Below, one piece after another: positions 17,818 to 26,835 of a DNA stretch of 64,000 bases. The position numbers and the translations under genes were made by a program. The first letter of the stretch is position 1, and each line of letters opens with the position of its first letter. Source of the stretch: Caryophanales bacterium UBA6259 (GTDB lineage: Bacteria > Bacillota > Bacilli > Tepidibacillales > Tepidibacillaceae); NCBI GenBank assembly GCA_002441135.1, contig DJVJ01000014.1, positions 39,861 through 103,860 of the forward strand, given 5' to 3'. The notes under the pieces are model-generated. The model was given only the letters and a program-made list of their open reading frames with translations, was not told where the DNA came from and searched no databases.

Positions 17818-18282
17818 ATGAACAGTACTAAAATTACAATACTAGGTATAGGAAATCGATTGATGATGGATGATGGGGTAGGGATTATTCTAGTGGAGGA
17901 ACTGATGAAGGATAACACATTTAATCAGTTCGACCATGTCCAATATGTAGTTGGAGAATCTGATATCGAGTTTTGCCTTGATATAATAGATCAATCCGAT
18001 TTCACCATAATTATAGATGCGATGAATACAGGTGACATTCTAGGTAAAGTAACGTCCATTCCTTTTGAGGATATAGCTATTCATAAACTTGGAATATCTC
18101 CACATGACCAACATCTGTTTCTCTCCATTTCACAGGCTAGTCATTTAAAGGGAGTGGTCATTGGTATAGAGATAGAGGAGATAGAGTTTTACTATGGTCT
18201 AAGTACTCAATTGCAAAGCAAGCTGACATGTGTAAAAAATGAAGTAGTAGAGGCGATAGAATTGATATTGCTTAAATATTAA
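17818..18282 (+). CDS. Hydrogenase maturation protease
   Basis: A 154-residue endopeptidase of the HyaD/HupD/HoxW type that cuts the C-terminal tail of the large subunit. Conserved: GIGNRLMMDDGVG, with the metal-binding Asp, VVGESDIEFCLDII (Glu/Asp in the second site; many homologues have G-T), IIDAMNTGD and SPHDQHLFL with its His. It starts two bases after the large subunit stop and closes the operon before a strong terminator. Confidence 0.9.
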   Translation: MNSTKITILGIGNRLMMDDGVGIILVEELMKDNTFNQFDHVQYVVGESDIEFCLDIIDQSDFTIIIDAMNTGDILGKVTSIPFEDIAIHKLGISPHDQHLFLSISQASHLKGVVIGIEIEEIEFYYGLSTQLQSKLTCVKNEVVEAIELILLKY

Positions 18283-18285
18283 CAG

Positions 18286-18317
18286 CGTTTCTTCAAATAT
18301 GAAGAAACGTTTTGTTT
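18286..18317 (+). terminator. Terminator of the hydrogenase operon
   Basis: Perfect 10-bp stem CGTTTCTTCA / TGAAGAAACG with loop AATA, followed by TTTTGTTTT. It marks the end of the operon that starts at hypA. Confidence 0.85.
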
Positions 18318-18425
18318 TACTTTCGCTATAGAATTGGAGACAAGCCAAGTTTTTCTAATTATGATAAAATAAAAGTAGAGTAGAGACCCATATGCTAAAT
18401 AACGTTTTGAATGAGGAGGACTCTC

Positions 18426-19493
18426 ATGAAAATTAATGGAAGGTTTTATGAATGGTTCGCTAGTCGATTAAAGATTCATCAAGAGCTTGGTGAAATTTCG
18501 AGTGAGCAAGTCCATCAAATACTTTCTCACTATGAGGTAAAGCAGTTTAGTTTTATCCGTATACTTGTCACCCTAGGAGCTATACTAATTGGGTTTGGTG
18601 TATTATCGTTTATTGCAAGTAACTGGGAGACATTAGGGAAACCGATGCGTCTAGGACTAATTTTTGCAAGTTATAGTATATCATTATTCACCGGATTTAA
18701 GCTAAGAGATAATTTACCGAAAACTAGTAGAAGTCTTATTTACCTAGCAATGATAATTTATGGTGCAGGGATCTTTTTAATCGGTCAAATGTTTCACTTT
18801 GCAGGGCATTTTAGTGGTGCATTTTTACTTTGGGCAATTGGGATTATTCCAATTTCCATTTATTTGAAGGATGAATTATTATTTCTATTTGCACAAATAT
18901 TAACGTTTGTGTATTTTGATGGATCACTTTTTGAATCGCATCCTTACTGGATTTATGCTCTTATTGTATTATTTTACTTGGTGCAGCGGTATTTTTCTGC
19001 GATTCACTTATTTATCACCAATGCCCTTGTGATTAATTGGTTGATTTATATGATGGCAGAGACCCTTGATATCGAAGTAATTTTAATTCTTTTCACCTTA
19101 TTTTTCCTTGGTATTGGATTGTTTTTCTATAAATTTACCAATTCTTCCTATGTGTTTAAAATTCAAGGAGCGTTACTGTTTGGAATCACTGGATTTATTT
19201 TAACCTTTAAAGATGTCTGGTACTATTCAATGGCGATCAAAATAGCTCAACCAGGTAGTATCATATTTTCTATTATATTTCTAATGTTTTTGCTTTTCTT
19301 AATCCGAAAGGAAAATTTGTTTGCTCTCGCATTATTTGGTGTCATCATTATTCGCTTTTACTTTGATACGATGTATGATTTTATGCCGAAATCCTTATTC
19401 TTTTTAACGAGTGGATTAATATTACTCTTCTTTGGCTACTATTTTGAACGGAAACGTAAAGAGATAAGGAAGGGAAGTGATAGCCATGAGTAA
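18426..19493 (+). CDS. DUF2157 membrane protein
   Basis: A polytopic membrane protein (about 355 residues, ten or more helices) with the DUF2157 signature region RILVTLGAILIGFGVLSFIASNW near residues 45-67, followed by the conserved YGAGIFLIGQMFHF. Function unknown. The start is ATG 18426 because GAGGAGG at 18413-18419 precedes it; an ATG at 18411 lies inside that site. The end overlaps the next gene, a GDYXXLXY protein. The two families are usually found side by side or fused. Confidence 0.82.
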   Translation: MKINGRFYEWFASRLKIHQELGEISSEQVHQILSHYEVKQFSFIRILVTLGAILIGFGVLSFIASNWETLGKPMRLGLIFASYSISLFTGFKLRDNLPKTSRSLIYLAMIIYGAGIFLIGQMFHFAGHFSGAFLLWAIGIIPISIYLKDELLFLFAQILTFVYFDGSLFESHPYWIYALIVLFYLVQRYFSAIHLFITNALVINWLIYMMAETLDIEVILILFTLFFLGIGLFFYKFTNSSYVFKIQGALLFGITGFILTFKDVWYYSMAIKIAQPGSIIFSIIFLMFLLFLIRKENLFALALFGVIIIRFYFDTMYDFMPKSLFFLTSGLILLFFGYYFERKRKEIRKGSDSHE

Positions 19494-20037
19494 AAAATTA
19501 TTTTTCAGCTTTGCCATCACACTTCCAATCATTATTTTAATGGGATTGCTTTATACTCCGTTGATGACCTATGTACTCGGGGATGAAATCGTACTAAAAA
19601 CAGTGCCTTTAGATCCAAGAGATCCCTTTCGAGGAGATTATGTTCGACTTAATTTTGAAATCAATCAAATAAACAGTAGTTTGATTGATAAAAGCGTGTT
19701 TGAAAATGCGGAAAAAAATAATAGAAAACGATCAATCCGTGTGTATGTGTGGCTAGATACCATATCTGGAGTAGACGAAGTAGTGCGTGTCTCTCTTGAC
19801 AAGCCTGAAAACAATCGTTTTTTAAGCGGACAAATTTCAACCTACTTCTTAACCGATAATTATTATCGTGTAGATCAAGAAAAAATTCAAGTTAAATACT
19901 CACTCGATCGCTATTTTGTCCCAGAAAATACAGGAACTGAACTTGAAGATTTAGCTCGAAGTGGGGACCTGTATGTAAAGGTGAAAGTATATCATGGGTA
20001 TCCAGTCATCATCGAGACTTTGACAAAAACACCTTGA
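19486..20037 (+). CDS. GDYXXLXY-domain protein
   Basis: A 183-residue protein with one N-terminal membrane helix and the family motif in DPRDPFRGDYVRLNF (about residues 43-57). It is the partner of the DUF2157 protein and overlaps its end by 8 bases. Function unknown; the pair is probably a membrane complex. ATG 19486 is preferred over GTG 19477 because of the spacing from AAGGAAGGG. Confidence 0.8.
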   Translation: MSKKLFFSFAITLPIIILMGLLYTPLMTYVLGDEIVLKTVPLDPRDPFRGDYVRLNFEINQINSSLIDKSVFENAEKNNRKRSIRVYVWLDTISGVDEVVRVSLDKPENNRFLSGQISTYFLTDNYYRVDQEKIQVKYSLDRYFVPENTGTELEDLARSGDLYVKVKVYHGYPVIIETLTKTP

Positions 20038-20097
20038 TTTTTATCGTTTGTTACTATGTCAATAGAGATTGTTCGACTTATTTAAGGAGGAAGGAAT

Positions 20098-21093
20098 ATG
20101 AAAGCATTTGTTCATGAAGGAGAAGCAGGTTTAATTGGCGCAAAATATATAGATATAGAGGAAAAACACCCTTCAAATAAAGAAGTAAAAGTCAGATTGA
20201 AATATGCAGGTTTAAATCATCGTGATTTATTTGTACTTTATCGCCATGGAGTAAATGACCCAGCTTTAATTATTGGTTCTGATGGAGCGGGTGTAATTGA
20301 GGAAATAGGTTCTGAGGTATCTGGTTTTCAAATTGGTGATGAAGTGGTGATTAACCCAAGCTTAGGATGGAAAGATAAGAGCGATGCTCCACCAGAGGGA
20401 TTTCAAATTTTAGGGTTACCAGATCATGGAACGTTTGCCGAAAAAATAGTCATTTCTGCAGAGAATATTGAATTAAAGCCAGATCATTTGAGTTGGGAGG
20501 AGGCAGGAGTATTACCATTAGCGGCATTAACAGCTTATCGAGCTCTTTTTACTAGAGCAAAAGTAAAATCGACAGACACAATTCTTTTGCCTGGTGTTGG
20601 AAGTGGAGCTGTCACATATCTCCTCCTATTTTCTAAAGCAATCGGTGCACGTGTTATTGTAACCTCTCGTTCTGAATTAAAAAGACAGAAGGCATTAGAA
20701 CTAGGTGCAGATGTTGCATTAGATAGTAATAGTGATTGGGAAGAAGCTTTAAAAGGGGAAAAGGTGGATGTGGTTATTGAAACAGTAGGTGCAGCAACCT
20801 TTAATAAATCAATCAAGCAACTTCGGAATGGGGGCACTATTGTTACTTTTGGTGCTTCTGCAGGTGATGTAGTTGATTTGGATCTTCGTAGCTTTTTCTA
20901 TGGGCAATTGAATTTACTTGGTACAACGATGGGAAGCAGTGAGGAATTTAAAGAGATGCTAGACTTTGTTAGTAAACACAAAATCAAACCTGTAATTGAC
21001 AAAGTATTTGAGCTAAGTGAAGTGGACCAAGCATTAAAGCGAATGGATGAAGCAGAACAGTTTGGTAAGATTGCCATTCGAATTAGTGAGTGA
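20098..21093 (+). CDS. MDR-family NAD(P)H-dependent oxidoreductase (YogA-like)
   Basis: A medium-chain dehydrogenase/reductase of 331 residues, similar to the B. subtilis YogA type. N-terminal GroES-like half (AGLNHRDLFVLYRHG, GSDGAGVIEEIG), then a nucleotide-binding half with LPGVGSGAVTYLLLFSKAIGA and VDVVIETVGAATF. No cysteine remains in the structural-zinc or catalytic-zinc positions, so it should be the zinc-free quinone-oxidoreductase kind despite common 'zinc-binding' naming. The substrate is unknown. Single gene with its own AGGAGG. Confidence 0.82.
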   Translation: MKAFVHEGEAGLIGAKYIDIEEKHPSNKEVKVRLKYAGLNHRDLFVLYRHGVNDPALIIGSDGAGVIEEIGSEVSGFQIGDEVVINPSLGWKDKSDAPPEGFQILGLPDHGTFAEKIVISAENIELKPDHLSWEEAGVLPLAALTAYRALFTRAKVKSTDTILLPGVGSGAVTYLLLFSKAIGARVIVTSRSELKRQKALELGADVALDSNSDWEEALKGEKVDVVIETVGAATFNKSIKQLRNGGTIVTFGASAGDVVDLDLRSFFYGQLNLLGTTMGSSEEFKEMLDFVSKHKIKPVIDKVFELSEVDQALKRMDEAEQFGKIAIRISE

Positions 21094-21124
21094 TACAGTG
21101 ATATAAAAAAGTTGATAAAATTTT

Positions 21125-21162
21125 AAGGCAAGGGAAGATAATATTCTCTTGCCTTTGTTTTA
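21125..21162. terminator. Terminator between oxidoreductase and Rieske genes
   Basis: A 12-bp stem AAGGCAAGGGAA / TTCTCTTGCCTT (one G-T pair) and TTGTTTT tail. It lies between convergent genes and is stronger on the plus strand. Confidence 0.75.
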
Positions 21163-21176
21163 TCGTTAAATATGCT

Positions 21177-22739
21177 TTAGTGATTTTCAGTAATTCGGTC
21201 TAACGATTTTTCTGCAGGACCTTCTACTACTTCCCCAGTATAAGAGAATCTAGATCCATGACATGGACAATCCCATGTTCGTTCTCCACTATTCCAATTC
21301 AACTCACAACCTAAATGTGTACAAGTGGTATCAACAATATAAAGCTTGCCATGATTATCACGATACGCACCAGCTCGTTTACCATTTATAGAAACTACTC
21401 CACCTTCATCCTTATCTAAATCCTCAGGAGCTTTTTTTGGACTTTCGAGTTTACCACTTATCAAGTGCTTTGCAACATCCATATTTATACTAATGAATTT
21501 TCTAAGGCTTGGGTCCATATAGAACCTAGATGGGCTATATAATTCTTGATATGGATTTTCTCTTTTAAAAATAAGATCGGTCATCAGTAAAGCGGCAGCT
21601 GTACTATTTGTCATTCCCCATTTACGATATCCAGTGGCTACTAATATGTTATTTTGATTGGCTGTAAGATAACCAACATAAGGAACTTTATCAAGGGTAG
21701 TTAAATCCTGTGTAGACCACCGATAATTAGCCTCATTTATCCCAAAGGTCTTTTCACCAAAGTCTTGTAATGCGTTATAATGCTTCATTTCATTATTGCT
21801 TTGACCTGTTTTATGACTTTCCCCAATAACGAGTACCAATTTCTCCCCATTATTTTTAGTATAGCGTAAAGATCTAGTTGGATTTTCAGCGTTAATGTAC
21901 ATACCTTCTGTGTATTCTTTATTTGTTTTTACACCTAAGACATATGCTCGCTCTGCATACATTCTAGAAAAATAAAGTCCTCGAATCCCGTAAAAAGGAA
22001 AATGTGAAGCAATAACAACATAATTTGCTTTGATTTTATTGCCTTCTCTAGTAATAACAGTAGGTCGAGCTCCTTCTTCAATGTCTACTGCTACAGTATT
22101 TTCATAGATAACACCACCTTGCTTAATATAATCATCTGTAAGGTGGTACAAATACTTGAGGGGATGGAATTGAGCTTGGTTTTTCATTACTAGTGCAGCT
22201 TTAACTGGAAGGTTTTCAATAGGAAGTTTTTCTAACAAATCCCCATTAATTCCTAAGGTTTGATATGCTTCAAATTCAGTTTGAAGCTTACTAACATATT
22301 GATCTGAGTTAGTATAAATGTAGGCATCCTGTTCTGAAAAGTCACATTCTATTTTTTTTTCTTTAATCGTCTTGCGAATAAAACTTAATGCTTCGGTATT
22401 TGCATTGTAATAAAGTTGAGCTATTTCCTTACCCATATGCTGAATAAGTTCATCATAGATTAAGTCATGCTGGGCTGTTACTTTTGCAGTGGTATGTGCG
22501 GTTGTTCCATGTAGGATTTTATCGGCTTCAATAATTGCAGTCTTTTGTCCTTCTTTGCTTAAGAGGAAAGCAGTTGTAATTCCTGTGATTCCTCCACCTA
22601 CAATTACAACGTCAACGTCAATATCCTCATTCAGCTTATCGAATGATTTATAGTCAGTGGAATCTAGCCAGTATGGTGAATTAGATGTTGGTAATTCTTT
22701 AGAGGAAGAATAGTTCTTATTGTTATTGTCATTTACCAT
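21177..22739 (-). CDS. FAD-dependent oxidoreductase with C-terminal Rieske domain
   Basis: A 520-residue protein matching B. subtilis YhfW. The N-terminal DAO-type FAD domain has VVIVGGGITGITTAFLLSKEG (about residues 45-65) and DKILHGTTAHTTAKVT. The C-terminal Rieske [2Fe-2S] site is C-T-H-L-G-C and C-P-C-H-G-S near residues 473-496. It is cytoplasmic, since no signal is seen. The reaction is not established for the family. It stands alone, with AGGAGG upstream of the ATG. Confidence 0.88.
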   Translation of the reverse strand: MVNDNNNKNYSSSKELPTSNSPYWLDSTDYKSFDKLNEDIDVDVVIVGGGITGITTAFLLSKEGQKTAIIEADKILHGTTAHTTAKVTAQHDLIYDELIQHMGKEIAQLYYNANTEALSFIRKTIKEKKIECDFSEQDAYIYTNSDQYVSKLQTEFEAYQTLGINGDLLEKLPIENLPVKAALVMKNQAQFHPLKYLYHLTDDYIKQGGVIYENTVAVDIEEGARPTVITREGNKIKANYVVIASHFPFYGIRGLYFSRMYAERAYVLGVKTNKEYTEGMYINAENPTRSLRYTKNNGEKLVLVIGESHKTGQSNNEMKHYNALQDFGEKTFGINEANYRWSTQDLTTLDKVPYVGYLTANQNNILVATGYRKWGMTNSTAAALLMTDLIFKRENPYQELYSPSRFYMDPSLRKFISINMDVAKHLISGKLESPKKAPEDLDKDEGGVVSINGKRAGAYRDNHGKLYIVDTTCTHLGCELNWNSGERTWDCPCHGSRFSYTGEVVEGPAEKSLDRITENH

Positions 22740-22802
22740 AAATACGCCTCCTATTTTAATTCATACTAAATAGTTTTTTCTAAAATCAAACTAAAAATGT
22801 AT

Positions 22803-22835
22803 AACCTTGTTCTCATTTTATAGACCAAGGTTTTT
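22803..22835 (+). other. Hairpin with T-run in the leader region of the subtilisin gene
   Basis: Stem AACCTTG / CAAGGTT with a 16-base loop and five Ts, in the 249-base gap between two divergent genes. It could be an attenuator for the S8 peptidase or chance. No convincing promoter is seen before it. Confidence 0.25.
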
Positions 22836-22988
22836 ATTATTTCATAGGGGAGTATAATTTAGCGCTTTAACTTTTTAAAGGACATGCCTTTAGAATCATT
22901 TTTATAATATAAAGAATATTAAATAAAATATTACAATATATTTTGTCAGGAATCCAAATTCCAATTATCTGAAAAGGAAGTGGTATTT

Positions 22989-24638
22989 TTGACAAAAAGA
23001 ATAATTACCATTCTTTTCGTACTCGTATTTCTTCTAAGCTCTATAACAATGGCTATGGCGCAAAATGTAAAGCAACCAGTTGATTTCAAACAGTTACCAG
23101 AACAAGTAGACAGAAACAACAATAAGCTTTTTGACAATCTAGAGGAAATTTTAAAGGGAACAGACCATCAAACGAAGATTCCAGTAATTGTTATGCTTAA
23201 CTCTGAGTTTTCTGCAAAAAAGAAAGAGATTGAAAAAGGAATTGGATTACTCAATACAAAGTTTGAGTATAGTAATGCATATCAAGGATTTGCTGCTGAT
23301 TTAAATAAAGGGCAGATTATGGCATTAGAAAAAATGCCTTTTGTAAAACAAATTGAATATGATATGCCTGTACAGGCAACAATGGAAACAGCCAATAACT
23401 GGTTTGGAGTAACGAAAGCAAAAACAGATTTTGGCCTAGATGGTGATCGTGATGGTGTTTTAAGTAGTTATAGTAAAAATGATGTTGTTGTTGCAGTCAT
23501 TGATACAGGAATTGATGCGACACATATTGACTTAGATGGGGGCAAGGTAATTGGATGGAAGGACCTTGTTCGCTCTAAAACTGCACCTTATGATGACAAT
23601 GGTCATGGAACACATGTATCAGGAATCATAGCAGGTACTGGTGAAGGAAATGTAAGTTACAAAGGTGTCGCTAGTGGTGTTGCTTTAGTTGGAATTAAGG
23701 TGCTTGACCGACGTGGAAGTGGGTCTATGAGTACAGTTGATGCAGGTATAGACTGGGCAATTCAAAATAAGGATGTTTATGGTATCAAGGTAATTAACCT
23801 ATCTTTAGGAACTTCAACAAGTTCAGCAGGGACTGATTCTACCTCACTTGCTGTTAATCGTGCATCGGCAAGCGGTATCGCTGTTGTAGTAGCAGCAGGA
23901 AATTCAGGTCCAGCCAAATATACTATTGGTTCCCCAGGAGCCGCTTCAGAGGCTATTACTGTCGCTGCAATGGCTGATGTTGGGGAAAACGGCTTTAATC
24001 TAGCAAGCTTCTCAAGTCGAGGACCTACTGCAGATGGTCGTATAAAACCTGATATATCTGCACCAGGCTACAATATTACTGCACCTAAGGCTAATTCAAC
24101 AAATGCATATGTGACCTATAGTGGAACTAGTATGGCTACACCATTCACTGCGGGTGTAATCGCATTAATGCTTGATGCTAAGCCTACTTTAACGGTAACT
24201 GATATTAAAAATATATTGAACACTACAGCAGATGATTGGGGACCAACTGGAATTGATATTGATTATGGAAAAGGACGTTTACAAGCTTATGATGCGATAA
24301 AGGCTGCAGGAAATTATACAGGAACAGGTCCAGTTGTACCATCACATAACTATTATAGTGGTAATTTAAGTGGTACTGGAGCAAGTAATAACTGGACATT
24401 GAATGTAGCTTCAACAAGCGAGCCAGTTGCTGTTACTCTTGTTATAACCGATTGGACATCATCAGTTGATTTTGATCTTTATGTTTATGATCCAAGTGGA
24501 GTATTAATTGGCAAATCTGAAGGAACAACTCGACAAGAATTAGTAACCTTTAAACCTACAGTTACAGGGAACTACACGATTAAAGTAGCTTCTTATGCTG
24601 GTTCAGGCAATTATTTCTTTGATACTAGCTCCAATTAA
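22989..24638 (+). CDS. Secreted subtilisin-like serine protease (S8)
   Basis: A secreted protease of about 549 residues. Order: signal peptide ending near A-M-A, I9-type propeptide (residues about 45-130, VIVMLNSEFSAKKKEIE), S8 domain with catalytic Asp in AVIDTGID (about 170), His in NGHGTHVSG (about 205) and Ser in GTSMATP (about 380), then a C-terminal pre-peptidase (PPC) beta domain VDFDLYVYDPSG. The TTG at 22989 is taken as start because AAAGGAAG precedes it at correct spacing; a GTG at 22980 overlaps that site. A terminator follows. Confidence 0.9.
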   Translation: MTKRIITILFVLVFLLSSITMAMAQNVKQPVDFKQLPEQVDRNNNKLFDNLEEILKGTDHQTKIPVIVMLNSEFSAKKKEIEKGIGLLNTKFEYSNAYQGFAADLNKGQIMALEKMPFVKQIEYDMPVQATMETANNWFGVTKAKTDFGLDGDRDGVLSSYSKNDVVVAVIDTGIDATHIDLDGGKVIGWKDLVRSKTAPYDDNGHGTHVSGIIAGTGEGNVSYKGVASGVALVGIKVLDRRGSGSMSTVDAGIDWAIQNKDVYGIKVINLSLGTSTSSAGTDSTSLAVNRASASGIAVVVAAGNSGPAKYTIGSPGAASEAITVAAMADVGENGFNLASFSSRGPTADGRIKPDISAPGYNITAPKANSTNAYVTYSGTSMATPFTAGVIALMLDAKPTLTVTDIKNILNTTADDWGPTGIDIDYGKGRLQAYDAIKAAGNYTGTGPVVPSHNYYSGNLSGTGASNNWTLNVASTSEPVAVTLVITDWTSSVDFDLYVYDPSGVLIGKSEGTTRQELVTFKPTVTGNYTIKVASYAGSGNYFFDTSSN

Positions 24639-24660
24639 TCGGATACTGTTTTATGATGTA

Positions 24661-24694
24661 AAAGGTAGAGGATTTTTATTCTCTGCCTTTTTTT
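24661..24694 (+). terminator. Terminator after subtilisin gene
   Basis: Stem AAAGGTAGAG / CTCTGCCTTT (one G-T pair), loop GATTTTTATT, then a T-run. Confidence 0.8.
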
Positions 24695-24815
24695 AATTTA
24701 TCAAAACTACAGTGGAAAAATTAGGATTGGCTTCAAATGGATGAGTTTTATGGATAGTTGACACATTATTGATAAGGGAAAATTTAATTACAAACATCAA
24801 GGAGCGTTAACTATC

Positions 24816-25604
24816 ATGAAAAAAATTAGTATTTTCTTTAGCATGATTATCGTCAGTACACTTTTATATTTTGCTGTTAATTCCTCCTTTGTTTATGGGG
24901 AAAATGCTTATCATTTTGGCTTTAAGAAAAGCAAGGATGGTCAATTAGCATCAATTGCACAAGAAGGTTTTATGGATATTATTAAAAAGTATGATGCGAT
25001 CTTCCTTGGAAATACAGAAAAAAAGGAGCTTTATCTTACCTTTGATAATGGATATGAAAATGGGTATACAGAACAAGTATTAGATGTCCTTAAAGAGAAA
25101 AAAGTTCCTGCAATTTTCTTTGTGACAGGTCATTACGTTAAAACCGCACCAGAATTATTAAAAAGAATGGTTGATGAAGGACACCTAGTAGGAAATCATT
25201 CCTGGAGTCATCCAGACATGACTAGAATTTCAGAAACCAAAATTGCAGAAGAATTAGAAAAGGTGAAGGGAGAAGTCTTACAGCTAACAGGTCAAATGCA
25301 AATGAATTATCTACGCCCTCCGCGCGGGATTTTTAATGAGCAAACATTAGCAGCTAGTAAAAAAGATGGATATACCAATGTGTTTTGGTCTATTGCATAT
25401 AAAGATTGGGAACCTAAATCACAAAAGGGATGGAAATATGCTTATGATAAGGTAACTGCTCAGCTTCACCCAGGTGCTGTTATCTTATTACATACAGTAT
25501 CAAAGGATAATGCGGATGCATTAACACAAATCATCGATGAAGCGAGGAAACAAGGTTATCAGTTTAAAAGCTTGGACCAAATGACAATTAAAAATTATCA
25601 TTAA
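24816..25604 (+). CDS. pdaA: Polysaccharide deacetylase PdaA (spore cortex muramic-delta-lactam synthesis)
   Basis: PdaA removes the acetyl group from muramic acid and is required for muramic-delta-lactam in spore cortex peptidoglycan. The protein is 262 residues, as in B. subtilis, with an N-terminal signal segment and a NodB domain: LTFDNGYENG (metal Asp), GNHSWSHPDMT (metal His residues), YLRPPRGIFN and HPGAVILLHT. Its family supports a spore-forming host. Single gene preceded by AAGGAG. Confidence 0.88.
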   Translation: MKKISIFFSMIIVSTLLYFAVNSSFVYGENAYHFGFKKSKDGQLASIAQEGFMDIIKKYDAIFLGNTEKKELYLTFDNGYENGYTEQVLDVLKEKKVPAIFFVTGHYVKTAPELLKRMVDEGHLVGNHSWSHPDMTRISETKIAEELEKVKGEVLQLTGQMQMNYLRPPRGIFNEQTLAASKKDGYTNVFWSIAYKDWEPKSQKGWKYAYDKVTAQLHPGAVILLHTVSKDNADALTQIIDEARKQGYQFKSLDQMTIKNYH

Positions 25605-25714
25605 AATGTGCAGACAGGCAAGAGTACTTTCTTTAGATTGCTATGGAATATGAAGGGAAAAACATAATGACGAAAAATATAGAATATGTGTTTATTGGAA
25701 AAGAGGTTTTTTTC

Positions 25715-26488
25715 ATGGATATAAAAAAAGAGGTATTAAATCAGTTTGGTAAACATGCAGAAAGCTATGTTAAAAGTGAACTTCACGCAAAAGGAAATGA
25801 CCTTAAACTGATGGTTGAAATATCAGGGACTAATAGCGAGGTAATATTATTGGATATAGCAACTGGAGGTGGACATGTCGCTAATGCATTTGCTCCGATT
25901 GTTAAGAAGGTAATCGCCTACGATATTACACCAGAAATTCTTTCGCAAGCAAAGAATTTTATAACTAAAAATGGTCATTTAAATGTGGAATTTGTACAAG
26001 GCGATGCTGAGGGTTTACCTTTTGGCGATTATTCCTTTGACTATGTAACATGTAGAATAGCGGCGCATCACTTTCCTAATGTAGAACAATTTATCAACGA
26101 AGTATATCGGGTATTAAAGCCAGATGGATATTTATTACTGATTGATAATGTAGCACCAGAAAACGAGGAACTTGATCAATTTTATAACGGGATTGAAAAG
26201 CAAAGAGATCCAAGTCATTATCGGGCATGGAAAAAGTCGGAGTGGATTCAATTTTTGGAGGAAAGAGATTTTAGTATTGATATTATGTTTAGGCATGAAA
26301 AAAGATTTAATTTTAATGATTGGTATGATCGAATGCAACAAAGTCAGGAGCTAAAAGAAGAATTACAGCAAAGGATGATTAACTCTACTGACAAAACGAA
26401 AAAACACTTTAAAATAAAGATTGTGGAGAACAGTGTATCTGAGTTTTTTGGTGAGTCCGTCTTAATAAAAGCGATGCGAAATTCTTAA
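25715..26488 (+). CDS. Class I SAM-dependent methyltransferase
   Basis: A 257-residue UbiE/YcgJ-type methyltransferase. SAM motif I is LLDIATGGGHVANAF (about residues 46-60), followed by VIAYDITPEIL, QGDAEGLPFGDYSFD and VLKPDGYLLLIDN. The target is unknown. I chose ATG 25715, which has AAGAGG upstream; an in-frame ATG at 25643 has no ribosome binding site. Confidence 0.82.
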   Translation: MDIKKEVLNQFGKHAESYVKSELHAKGNDLKLMVEISGTNSEVILLDIATGGGHVANAFAPIVKKVIAYDITPEILSQAKNFITKNGHLNVEFVQGDAEGLPFGDYSFDYVTCRIAAHHFPNVEQFINEVYRVLKPDGYLLLIDNVAPENEELDQFYNGIEKQRDPSHYRAWKKSEWIQFLEERDFSIDIMFRHEKRFNFNDWYDRMQQSQELKEELQQRMINSTDKTKKHFKIKIVENSVSEFFGESVLIKAMRNS

Positions 26489-26507
26489 GGGAAGGGAGAT
26501 TTTAAAA

Positions 26508-26711
26508 ATGCCATACGTTAACATTAAGATTACCAATGAGGGAGCAACAAAGGAACAAAAAAGGTTACTAATTGAAGGGGTTACTAATCTTTTAAAGGAT
26601 GTCTTAAATAAAAATCCGTTGACTACGGTTGTTGTGATTGATGAAGTGGAAACCGATAATTGGGGAATTGGTGGGGAGAGCATTACTGAAAGAAGAAAAC
26701 GTGGAGAATAA
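26508..26711 (+). CDS. 4-oxalocrotonate tautomerase family protein
   Basis: A 67-residue tautomerase-superfamily protein with the catalytic N-terminal proline directly after Met (M-P-Y-V-N-I-K) and the late segment DEVETDNWGIGGES. Such proteins act as hexamers on enol/keto substrates. It lies 19 bases after the methyltransferase, probably in one transcript, with no aromatic-degradation genes beside it. The substrate is unknown. Confidence 0.85.
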   Translation: MPYVNIKITNEGATKEQKRLLIEGVTNLLKDVLNKNPLTTVVVIDEVETDNWGIGGESITERRKRGE

Positions 26712-26739
26712 CTAATTTAAAAAATAGGAATGGAAATAG

Positions 26740-26775
26740 AGTCATAGGTAATTAAATATCTATGGCTTTTTCTTT
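26740..26775 (+). terminator. Terminator after tautomerase gene
   Basis: Stem AGTCATAG / CTATGGCT (one G-T pair) with a 12-base loop, followed by TTTTCTTTTTTT. Confidence 0.7.
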
Positions 26776-26835
26776 TTTTCACCTTCTCATTTTTTTGAAT
26801 ATTCGTTATAGTAGAGGGATAAGGATGGTGCAAAA